Below, in pieces: positions 14,501 to 26,500 of a stretch of 64,000 nucleotides of DNA. Position 1 is the first letter of the stretch. Every line of letters begins with the position of its first letter. Source of the DNA: Tetracentron sinense (taxonomy: Eukaryota; Streptophyta; Magnoliopsida; Trochodendrales; Trochodendraceae); the NCBI GenBank assembly GCA_015143295.1, contig CM026551.1:13875827-13939826 (forward strand), in the 5' to 3' direction. The notes beneath the pieces are model-generated. The model saw only the letters and a list, made by a program, of their open reading frames with translations. It was not told the origin of the DNA and searched no databases. Both the position numbers and the translations under genes were made by a program.

Positions 14501-17500
14501 CTATAATTTATTCGACGCTACAGTCTACATTACAATAAGACTTGCACCTTCAAAGGGAACAGCTCCAAATCTTCTCAAACTGCAAAAGTCAATCCCCCTC
14601 CTTTCCAAGATGATAGTCGTAGAACTCCCTAGCATTAAAAATCTCATAGTTTCCTGTCCACACCCGATTATCTTCTGCATCCAGGTTTGAACTGATCCTG
14701 TTAAGCCTATCAACCACCTTTGGAGCATTCCCCTGTCTCGTCGGCTTAGGAACCCACACCACCTCCCCGTTAACCGTTCTAAACAGATCGCTAACCAAGA
14801 TGTTCATGGAAAATGACCAATCTATAAAGCCTTGGGTAAAAATTGCACAAACACTTATCCTCCCACCGCTGCCACAAACCTGATCTGCTCCAAATACTAA
14901 TCCAGTAGACCTTTACAAATCATAAATAGTGCAGGAGCTAGCAGGCCTTTAAGAATCATATATAAGTGCTTATTATCAATTACATAGCAATTTAAATTAA
15001 GAAAATAATAATTATTAAAAACAAATATATGTAAAGAGTAAACTTAATTCTTAAATTTGTTAGGAACCTTGTACATAGGTACTTATATGCCCCCCTCCCT
15101 TCTCTCTCTCTCTCTCTCTCTCTTCCTACAAGACGCGGGAGATCTTTCTGTGTGACTCGAATCTTTTCTTGGTGGCTCGAATTCTAGTAGGAGAAGCAGG
15201 ATCCTTTGGAAGATCATCCCTAACACCATAAGTTGGGGTCTCTGGATTCTGGAAAGAACATAACTAGATATAGGAAGGCGTCACTGTTCGCTGCTGAATG
15301 TATGCAATGATATAGGGAGGGTAGTTGCTAACCAAATGGTCAACCACCTTAATTGAGATCAAGGAACTCGACATGGACGCTTTTATAAGAGATGGGATTC
15401 CATTGCCATGATTTTAAATCTCAGCGCGTATTGGCCAGATACAAATTTGCTACATGAATTGTGCATGTCTCTAGGAGATTATTGGGTAGTTTGATAGAGA
15501 GGTATCACAAACTGTTTGTGATTGAATCCAAATCGTTCGAGTTTGAGCTGGATAGTGGCCCGAAGGGCATTAGTTTCAAATGTGTCGAGAGAGGGAGAGG
15601 ATTCTCGGTGGACATTCAGGTTGAAGAGGTCGGCTTCTGGTGGTTTTTGCAGTTTGTATCAGAAGCTATCAGTTCCATGGGTCCTCGGAGCTACTTTTTC
15701 AAAAAATGCATAGGTGTTCAGTCTTCTTTGTTGGCAGAGACTCTTTCCAATGGTAGGGGGCCGTTCATTCGGCTGTCTGTATTCCCTCTTGCAGGTGGCA
15801 GGTGCCGTTGGTTGTCTTTCCCTGCAAGCAGTAATCGGCGTGGTTGGCAAATTCTGAAGGAGGCGATGCTATTCTTCAAGGGCCTTAATCCTTTGGCTGT
15901 TGTCACTAGGCAGAGATCAACAACATCCAGCTTATCGATCTCGGATCTTGATTTTCCCACTTTGCATTATTCAGACCCCGATATAAAGAATATCGGGATT
16001 TCAAGGTCGGAGTGGCCTAAGGGCTAGGCGATGACGCTGGTGTGTCTATTCTCTAAGGCAGGCGAGGACTGGGTGAGGTGGACAATGGAGGTGAATTGCA
16101 TTTTGGCCAACGATGAGCAGACTCCCCTGGTCCCGATTGCGAGTAACTTAGGGCTTATCAGGGTTTCTAAGGCATCCACGTTTGAGGGCCTGGTGGCATC
16201 CGAGCCTTGGCCATTGCCGAATGGTGGCTGTGTATCTTTCAATAGGTGGAGCCCAGGAGTGAATTCGATGCGGACCTATGAAACTTGTGGGATTTGGGTT
16301 GGGATCTCTGGACTGCCGTTTCATTTGTGGACGGCCCCAATTTTTGCTAGAATCGGAGATGCTTGTGGAGGTTTTCTTGGGGTAGATCCCCTGACGCTTC
16401 GGCTTGCAGATTTGCGTGAGGCCCGAATTCGAATCAGCACTGTTGAGCTCAATAGCATCCCTCATTCGATTTCCTTCTCTGACCGTGGGAAATCCATCCT
16501 GCTTTTCGTTAACATTCGGGATGCCGGGCTATGCCAATACGCCGGTGAGTTGGTGGACGGCCGGCGGATCTTCTAAGAGGCGATACAATTTTTGAAATTC
16601 AAATCCTGTTGGCGTGGGGCTCAGCCATTGGGCGCATCAGAGGTACTTCAGGGCAGTAGGAGGCCGTACAGTAGACCCGAAGGGTTTACCAGGGAGAAGG
16701 GGAGGGGTGTGTTTAGGTTTTCTGTACCTGGGGGTAGGAAGCCTAGTCGTCGGCCTCGGAGGTTTCAACGTGGCCACAAGAGATTGGAGAAGAGGCTGAG
16801 ATCTGATCGTCGGGGCGGTGGCGTGTGTCAGGCAGCTCTGGAACTTCCGAGTCTCAGTGGTGCAGAGGGAGCAGGGGGTAAATTGAATACGGGTGAGGGT
16901 AGTCTTATACCCTCAAAACCAGGTGGAGGGGATCCTGAGGTGGGGAGCAAGACCAGTGGCGCGCAAATGAAGGGTGGAGATTCGTTGGGGCCTGTATTTA
17001 GTTCTGAGTTGGGTTCTAGACCCAATAGGATACCCTCAGTTTTTTCTAGGCGTCAACTTCGGCCCAAAGAGACTAAGGCCTGTTCTGGAGGGTTGGGCGT
17101 GGCTGGGGGCCCATTTAAGGCGAGTGGTGCTAGGGTCCAGTCGGATCAATCATTTCGGGTAAGTAGTTCGAATGATGACCCGTTTTCTCTCGAACTGCTT
17201 ATTAACAGGTTAGGGCAGCAGTCTGGGTTGCCCCTTCATCGTTATTCGGAGTCCTATGAAATGGAGAAGGTCAGCACGAGGTTGCGTGGATCTCTCGAGG
17301 CAGGGGAGCCATCAATGGCAGTCGTACATTCGCTGGATCTCTCGCCGGTGATTCCAGTAGAGGACGGTGGGGATAAGGAGGGTTTGAATTCGACATCTAT
17401 CTTCTTGCCTGGGTCATGCTGTTCTTCGGAGAATCTGGGATTGCTCCAATCAGGGGTGGCGGTGGGGGATGGGGTTTTTGGTGTGGTGAACATTCTTCAA

Positions 17501-20500
17501 CCTGTGGCCGAGTGTTTGAAGGTGCTGGGTAAGTACGTAGATGATCCTGTCTCTCCGGATGCTTCTAGGAGTTCGTCGGGTCGCGACAACTCGCATTCTG
17601 ACTCGGTTAAGGTGGTGGTGGAGGAAGACTGCTCCGTCTTATTCAACTCGGCCCCGTCTGGTGGGGAGTGGGAGAGCTTTGCTGTGGTCTTGGGTAATTG
17701 TGGTTCTGTTTCGGATCACATGACACTGTGACAGAGGAGGTGGGGGTGGGATTCGAGGCTCGAGGCCCGCCAAATGAGGTGGATAGGGTAGCTTGCTCTG
17801 TTGAGGCTTTCGAGTGTGAGGGCAGTGGGCTCAACGGTAGTAGTGGGCGGATGGCTCAAGCCCTTTCAAGGGACAATTATTTGGGGTGGATCCTTTTTCT
17901 AGGCGAAGGTATGATCCGGAGTGGGTAGTGGATAGGTTGGAGGAGTTTGGTAAAGTTTTGGGTTTGTCCTATGTGGGTAGGGAGTTGGAAGTGCGTGAGA
18001 TTTTTCGTTGGTTAATTTAAGGGCCAGGTGAGACTGATAATGTGGTGAAGGCGGTTGCATTGGGGGGAGGGAAGAAGAAGATGCTGAGGGAGGTTAAAAG
18101 GTTGTTTAGTGGGATCAATTATGATAATCATGGAATAGGAAAGAGTAGGACTCGGGATTGTGGAGGGAGAGGGGGGCAGTTGGTCGCTAATGGCTATGCG
18201 ATTTTTATCTTGGAATATTATAGGTTTAGGGTCATTGGAGAAACGTTGTGCGATTAAGTATGCAGTCTCCAAATATAAGTCAGCGTTGGTGTGTCTTCAG
18301 GAATCTAAAATAGAGACGATGTCGGATGTTATTGCCCGTGATTGTTGGGGAGCCGACCTAAGTTGGCGAGCGGTCCCGGCTTTAGGTCATGCTGGGGGAT
18401 TATCATTCTTTGGGATAAAGGTGTGATTAAAGTGTTAAAAGAAGAGCTTGGGGCTTTCTCTTTATCTTTGCTTCGTCGCTTTGTGCAGTCAGACTTTCAA
18501 TAGGTGTTCTCAGGGGTGTATGGTCCTGTGAGGTCGGAGGAGCACAGAGATTTCTGGAGGGAGCTAGATAACATCAGTGTCCGGTGAGGAGCACCGTGGT
18601 GCATTGGGGGTGATTTTAATTGTGTGCGGTTCCGCGGTGAGAAATCAAATGGGGGGGCCGTTTCACGCAATATGAGGCGGTTCGAGGAGTTTGTATTTAG
18701 ACAGAAATTGCTGGAATTCCCTCTCAAAGGGGCCTCTTTTACTTGGTCTAATTTTCAAAATCCTCCCTCTCTTAGCAGGATAGATAGATTTCTCACGAGT
18801 CCGGAGTGGGAGGTCCGGTTCCCAGAAGCCTCTCTGATAGCCCTGCCAAGACAGGTGTCCGATCATATCCCCATTTTATTGGAGCTTGAAGGGTGTAAGG
18901 GTAGGCCCAAGCCTTCCAAATTTGAGAATATGTGGTTGCAGCATCCGGATTTTATGGCTGTGGATAAAGAAGTATGGGACTCTTCGGGGGCTTGGGGTTC
19001 TGCGAGTACCATTTTTGGGCTTAAGCTGAAGGTGGTGAAAGCTAAGCTCAAAAGCTGGAATAAGCTTGTGTTTGGGATTCTTCATGAAAAGAAATCAAGC
19101 CTCTTGGAGGGCATCTCAGCGTTTGACTTGAAAGAAGAGCAGGCCAGTTTGTCAGATATTGAGCGAAAGGAGAGAGATGTCTTGAGGCAGGAGTTCCAGT
19201 TCCTCCTAAAGCGGGAAGAAGTTAGTTGGAGACAGAAGTCACGTATCAGGTGCTTGAAGGAGGGAGATAAGAATACGAGTTTCTTCCATCGGATGGCTTC
19301 TGTAAGCCGTAGAGTGAACAAAATTGTCAGCCTCAGGATAGGGGATAAGATCTGGGATAATGATATGGACATGGGAGGGGCGGTAGCGGAGTGTTTCAGC
19401 TCGATGTATAAAGAAAATTTTGAGTTTAGGCCTTTGCTTGATGGTCTATCTTTTGCGAGGTTATCAGAGGAGATGAGTAGCCAGTTGGAAAGACCGTTCT
19501 CAGAAGTGGAGTTGCAGTCGGTTCTGGCAGGTATAGCAAGGGACAAAGCCCCTGGGCCGGATGGTTTTTCCATTGAGTTTTATAAGGCTTGTTGGCCGAT
19601 TATTGGTCAGGATTTGATGAAAGTATTTCACGAGTTTTTTCAATCAAATTCGTTAGACCAAGCGTTTAATTGTTCCTTCAATGCTCTCCTTCCTAAAGTG
19701 GCTGGGGCATTGGATATTGGGGATTTTCGGCCTATTAGTCTTCTTAGCAGTGCCTATAAGATTCTAGCGAAGGTATTGACTGTCAGACTTAGCCGGGTGA
19801 TGGGGTTGTTGATCTCGCCAGAGCAAAGTGCGTTTGTAGGGGGGCGGCAAATTTTGGCTGGGATCCTTATAGCCAATGAAGTGGTGGATGAGCGGCTGAA
19901 GAGGAGGGACCCTGGGGTTATTTGCAAGATCGATATGGAGAAGGCGTATGATCATGTGAATTAGGGTTTTTTGGAGTATTCCCTTAGTCGGATGGGGTTT
20001 GGGCCAAAGTGGCGTACTTGGATGAGGTGTTGCTATTCTTCCCCTTTATTTTCAATGCTGATCAATGGTTCTTCATATGGTTTTTTTTAAAGTTCAAGGG
20101 GCCTGCGTCAAGGCGATCCTCTCTCTCCCCTACTTTTTATTATTGTTATGGAAGCTCTAAGCAGGATGATTAGGAAGGCTTCTAAGGCGGTGTGGGGCGG
20201 TTATTGAGGTGGATAGGCCGGAGGTTCTGATTTCGCATCTTCAGTTTGCGAATGATACCCTGCTTTTTTGTGGCGCTTCGGAAAGGTATCTTATCCACAT
20301 CGGGTACCTGTTTCGTTGCTTTGAAGTTGTCTCTGGCTTAAGAATCAATTTGCATAAAAGTTTGATCTTTGCAGTGGGGGAAGTGCCTAATTTGGAGGTG
20401 TTGGCGAATTGCTTAGTGTGTAAAACCGGTTCCCTCCCTACTAAATATTTGGGTCTTCCGCTGGGAGCGTCTTTCAAAGCCAAGTCGGTTTGGGAGCCAG

Positions 20501-23500
20501 TGGTGGAACGTTTCAGAGGAAGTTGTCGGGGTGGAAATCGACTATGCTTTTTAAAGGTGGCAGACTCATCTTACTGAAGAGTGTTCTTTGCAGTCTCCCG
20601 ACGTACTTTCTCTCCCTATTCAGAATGCCTGCTTCGGTTGCTTCTCAGTTGGAAAGGTTACAATGGGATTTCTTGTGGAACGAGAAGGTGGTTATGAAGA
20701 AGCTTCATTTGGTCAGGTGGAAGTGGGTCTGTAGGCCAAAAGAGAGGGGGGCTCAATATTTGGCCTATGAAGGCTGTTAATGAGGCGTTATTGGGGAAAT
20801 GGCTTTGGCAGTTCGGGGTGGAGGAAGATAGTCTCTGAAGAGGGGTGATAGTGGTGCGGCATGGCTATAGAGACCGTTGGGAGCCTCGGCTTCCTAGAGG
20901 CCCGCATGTGATCGGCCTTTGGAAAGGTATTGTGGCGGGTTAGTCCAAGTATGTTAAAGGTACTCGTCTGGTGATTGGTGATGGGGTGGACATCAACTTT
21001 TGGTTCGATCATTGGTGCAGCACTTGCCCTTTAGCACAAGGATTCAGGACATTTTTTCTTCGTTCTTCAGCTCAGACAGCATCAGTCGCGGATATGTATT
21101 CTAGGAGAGCAGGGGTAGTGGTTTGGAACCTCTCCATAAGTCGTCCGCTTAATGATTGGGAAGTTGGGGACTTTGTTTCGTTGTTATCCTTGCTAGAGTC
21201 GGTGAAGGTGGTGGAGTCCGTTAGGGATCGCCGGGTCTAGGCCTCCAACACTAGTGGGTGGTTTTCTGTGAAAGCTTATTTACAAGAAGCCAATCCAAGA
21301 GGTATAGCGGCAGTTCCCGACTCAGTTGGTTTGGTTCAATGGGTTACCTTCCAAAGTCTCGGTCTTCCTTTGGTTGGCGTATCTGGGCAAGATTCTGACC
21401 TTGGATAATCTGAGGAGAAGAGGTTGGAGTTTGCCTAATTGTTGTTATTTGTGCCAGGGGGAGGAGGAATCGGTCGATCATTTACTTATTCATTGCCCAT
21501 TTGCGCAGAGGCTTTGAGGGTATTTGCTGTCTCAACTTGGGGTTGCTTGGGTGTTTCCCGCATCCTATCAGGCGCTGCTGTCCGGTTGGCTTTTAGCCTC
21601 GCTAGATAGCCCGATGGATCTCATTTGGACCTTATTCCAGGGATGGTTTCATGGTCCTTATGGAAATAGCGGAACAGGAGGGTGTTCGAGAATTCCACGT
21701 TGTCTTGGGAGAGAGTGAGCACTCGCACATGTGCGTTGTTGCAAAAGTGGGTCTCCGCGAAGTTTGATTTGAAGGAGACAGGGTTTGACGAAGTCATTTC
21801 GTAATCGTGTTTGGGGAGGGATCTTATTGTTTCTTGTGTTTTCTTAGTGTAGTTTCTGTTTGTATCTTGGAGATTCATAATTTGTGAATCTTCTTTTCTA
21901 TTTATATAATTACTTTTAACGATCAAAAAAAAATATTGGGACTTGCACTAACCAATACGTTAGCATGCAGAATTAATCGAATTCTAGGGTATCGGATGGT
22001 ATCTGTGGATATCGAACCGATACTTTACGATACCCTTTTTCTTTGTTTCTTTTTAATATCGACCAATAATGTAACGATTACGGTCCAAACACATTAAAAT
22101 TAAACTGTAAGTTGTGCTCATTTGGGTGTTTCAAAACACCACTAAACTCATTTTCACAAAACTTTTCCTCCAATCAATTTCTAGGCCTAAAACAACTCCG
22201 TTGTCAATTTTAGGTTTAAAAACGAATATCTTAGCGTTTGATTTCGGATTTAAAGGGTTTTCTCAAATTTTCGAAGGTATTCAAAATTTTCTCTTTTTTT
22301 TTATTTTTAGTTGTTTAAATTCGCGAAAATAGATTGCAATCAACTCAAAATGAGTAGATCTGTTGATTTCATGTGAAATTCACATATCAAAACCCAATTT
22401 TTTAGAGAACAGCGATTTCCAACAATTTTTTTGAAAAATTCATATATCTTCAATAATTCTAAAAATGCCTTCAATCTAGGGTTCAAAAAATGGTATGATT
22501 AATTTTATGGATGATCTAAAAGATCTCTGTACTGACCCTAATTTTTTATTTTTTAATTAAATTTTTTTTGCATGTGTATTACATAACTTAATAGTGTACT
22601 CTGAAATACTATATATTTTGCACAAAATTATTTTCAAATTATAAAAAATAATTGATTTTTTTAATTTAGATTTATAAATATTGCTAGGAAAAAAATTAAC
22701 ATTTTAATTAGCTACTCTGAAATGGTATATATTAATGGTCATTGTTTAAACAGGCTTAAAATAGCATCAAAGAAGAGTGTAGACCACATCAAAGATGTAT
22801 GGTGGCAGTATGCGGACCCTATTGATTATAGTAGGTTAAGGGCGAGATGCAAATTCTATGTGGGTTGAGTTTCTAGGTGGTTGGATTATCTAATTTAAAC
22901 AATATTTGTTGAGTGGGTATACAAACGTTAACCTTTGCCCTAAGTACCCTCGACCTCGAGAGATAAGTCAGGCAAAGAGGACACGCCTAAATAAGAAAGA
23001 GGCAGAGAAACATTGAGTGGCTGAGGAAAGACAAGCTCGTAGTGGAGTTGGGTAGAGCGCCAACACTGGTACTAGTGGGACTGGATTGAGTGAGGCTGGA
23101 CCAAGTGGGAATGAAAGTGGTGGTGATGATGATGATGACTCATATTTAGAAGGATGAGGGAGGAGATGCAGAAATCGATAACTTTTTTCAACTTATAGAA
23201 TCCTTAACTCTCATATGGATGATTACAAATGTAGTTGGGGGACTTCATTTAATTTATTTTTAGCTTATATTTGCATTGAAAGAAGTTTTAAGCAAGGAAT
23301 CTACTTTTTCTTTGTGTATGGAATCGTATCTTAGCATATCTTAGTTTTTTTGGCGTATCGACTCTCATTGGATTGATACTATGATACGTATCTTAAAATC
23401 ACCTTACTGATACTCATACTAATGCAGATATTTTGAGTCATGTCCATGCATCTAATAACTTCTTATTGTATTTATTATGGGAATGCTTTTCCCTTACAAG

Positions 23501-26500
23501 TACCTTATTCCACATATAAATTAAATATATCAATTAAGGATTAAAAAACTAATAAGGTGTAAATATAAAAATACATATTAATACTCCTAGTAAGGATAGG
23601 AATGATAACTTCGAGCTGGCACGTATACCCTCATGTAGTATGTGTGAATGTAATTTTTGATGATAGTGTTAGATATCATATATGCCCTCCATAGATGATA
23701 GAGCATATGACTCTTTATGGTAGTATTTACTGTTCAGAGTTTGTAATTGTGACTCTTTTAATACTTTCTAAAATACCGGTAAATTTTCCCATGGTTTAAA
23801 CAATTTTTCAAATTGTTCCCAAAACTGTGAAATATAAGAACTTTTTCATGAAATTTTACATTCCTACAGTATAATTTCTCACTAAACCGAATTTTAGAAT
23901 CTTAGGCTCAACCATTTCTAGATTCCAAATGCCACACACAAAACAAGAAAAACAAAGTCCCAATTAAAATATCTGAAAAGTGACCAATGAACTTAAGAGA
24001 AATCAACTTTGCTAATGTATGATTAATCAACTATTCTACGAAACAGAATAAATAAAACATATAGAGGCCACATTTTGAAACTCTTAATGCAAGATTTCAT
24101 ATGAATAAGGCATTAAAAGGATAAACCAAAATACATGCAATTGATATTCCCAAGAAGGTCAGAAGCTTGCAATGAAAAACAAACCTTTTCACCAAGAGCT
24201 TTCTCACTTTCACCATCATCCTCAAAAACTGAAAAACCAGCATCATAAGAACGTTTTCTGATGCTTAAATAGGCTTCTATACCAACAATAACTCTCTCAA
24301 TCTCCTCAGGAACTTGCTGCATATTAATTTTTTCATTCATTAAACAAGGAGACTCGAGTCACAAAACTGATTGAAACATACATGCATTCAGACAAATGAC
24401 CATGAGAGAGCATAAAAGAAAAGTTAGTCTGGAGTTGAGAGAAAAAACAAAGGCACCCTTATAACTGAAGCACTCTAATGACCATTCATTAGAACAGACA
24501 TTACATTCTCGTTTGCATGATTAAGTATAAACTAACAAACTATAGAGAACTCCAAGTTAACAATTAAGCTTCGCCAATACAGCCTAAGCTTTAATAAGTA
24601 CCAGTACTAACAAACAATAAAAAGGAATGCAAATTCTAAAAAAAGAAAGGAAAGACAAGGAAAGAAAATAAATCTCTATGCAGTCCAGTTAAACTCTATT
24701 CATTGCCACCACTCATTAAGAATATATACTGCATGCAAGCAAAAACTGATAATGCTACGAGAAAATATGGTACAATCTAAATGGTTTTTGGTTCGGTTGT
24801 AAATTATGCAACTCTCATCATCATCATCAATGCCTTACCCCAAATATTCTGGGTTGGCAACACGAATCGTGTGTTGTCATTATATTAAAAGTCACAACTT
24901 TGGTCAAAGAATGTGTTATCAAATCTTTCCTCATCATCTTCATCCATGTCATTTAGAGCCTTCCTCTCTTCCTTTTAGAGCCTTCAACTTGCACCAATTT
25001 GCTCCTTCTCACCAGTGCTATTATTTTCCTTTTTCCTTTTTCTTTTTTTCTTTTTTCCTTTTATCTAAGGCTAGTAGTAAGGGTCGCCGTTTTAAACGGT
25101 GTACTTATGTCGTATTGATTTTAAATTGGCATATAAGTATAAAACGCATAATAAATGTGTTTTCCGTATTAAACTCGAATAATACACATACAAGAAATAT
25201 ATTTATTTTTATAAAAAAAAAGTTTTATAGGACCATTGTTTCAAACAGAGACCCATTATTTTTATCTTTTAAATATTGAAATTTAATTTTTTAGGATTTC
25301 TCTCTCATTCTCATTTACCTATTTTGAATCTTATGATAGTATTTACATATAGGTTTGTTTTTACAAAGATATCACTGAATTTTATGTTAGAATTTAAACT
25401 TTGAAGCTTATGTGAGGGTTTGACTATTATGGGGTTTTAATTTAGAGGATGATGGTATTGTACTTTTTTTTGAATGGTAAATGATTATATTCGTTTGTTA
25501 AAATGGTTGAATTGTGAATGATAATATCTTGATGGTTATATAACTACAATTATTTTGTTGAATGATGACTTTAAACGATTTTTAGTACCTAGTATCATGT
25601 TTCCAATTTATTTATAATTATTAATTATTTTTTAAATTGTTGTACTTTTTCCATGTTATTTGTTGTATAAAATGTGTACTTCCCAAACGGAGTGTTGCCG
25701 TACCCGTACTTGGTGACTATGGTTAGTAGTTAGATTATTAAATCGGTGAGCCCCAAGGGACACAAAACCGAGTCCACCCCCTTTTGGGGGATACACTCCT
25801 AGTCTCCTACCACTGGAGCAACCAGGGAGGTGTCCCGTCCCTGATTTTAAGTGCCACAAAACTGCTTTTTCGGTAATTTTAAAATTTAAAATATTGGGTA
25901 TCTATACAAATAGTATGTTTCAGTACTTCATTTTCAGACTTCAAAACACCAAAAGGTAGCAGTCAGCAAATCAATGTCTAGAAGAATTTCATAAAACCAG
26001 TGTCCCACTGGATGACCTGAAAAATGATCCAACTCTTCCCAAAGACCTTGAAGAGTGGAGTAGTAGCTGGATAGACTCCTCTCCCCCTACCGAAGAGTAG
26101 TTGTCTCTTGCCTCAACTGGTACACCCTAGCAATGTTCTGACGTTGGGAATAAGTTCGAGTCGCCTTATCCCAGATCTCTTTCATTGTCTGAAGAAAAAA
26201 AAACCTCTACCAACTAATGGTTGCATGGAATTCAGCTATCATGACATAACAATAAAGTTCTCTTGCCCGGGGGATCGTTAAGACAAACATAAAGGATGTG
26301 GGAAGGCTGTTTAGGATGCTTTTGATCAGGGTCAACTTCACACCTTTGGAGAGGGGACGATTTCCAGCCTGACAACCTCTTGAAAAACCTTTCCAACACC
26401 GGTGCTATTATTGGTCTTCGCTAAACGTGTCAAAACCATCTCCGTTGGCTCTCCCTTGTTTAATCACAAAGTCGAGATACTCTTAGACTATTTTGAATGC

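Larger units (their letters stand above)
15090..21933 (+). mobile_element. L1-type LINE, near full length, mutated
   Basis: The element lies in intron 7, antisense to CBP80. It has a CT-rich start (about 15096-15122), ORF1 (15461-17731, broken frames), ORF2 (18196-21804, broken frames) and a 3' end with a short poly(A) at 21924-21933. GC content and codon quality are visibly higher than in the surrounding intron. I could not find a target-site duplication, so the 5' boundary is approximate. Confidence 0.85.

Noticed and set aside
16592..17731. A 379-codon open frame that could be taken for a host gene
   Set aside because: It sits between DUF4283-like ORF1 sequence and the LINE endonuclease, has no domain of its own and fits the disordered tail of L1 ORF1.
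18624..19964. A 446-codon open frame as an independent protein
   Set aside because: It is the endonuclease-to-reverse-transcriptase part of LINE ORF2 (SDHIP, APGPDG, RPISL motifs), bounded by stops.
24113..24340. Full minus-strand frame of 75 codons as one exon
   Set aside because: Only 24316-24185 matches CBP80. The extensions at both ends are intron sequence beyond good AG and GT sites.
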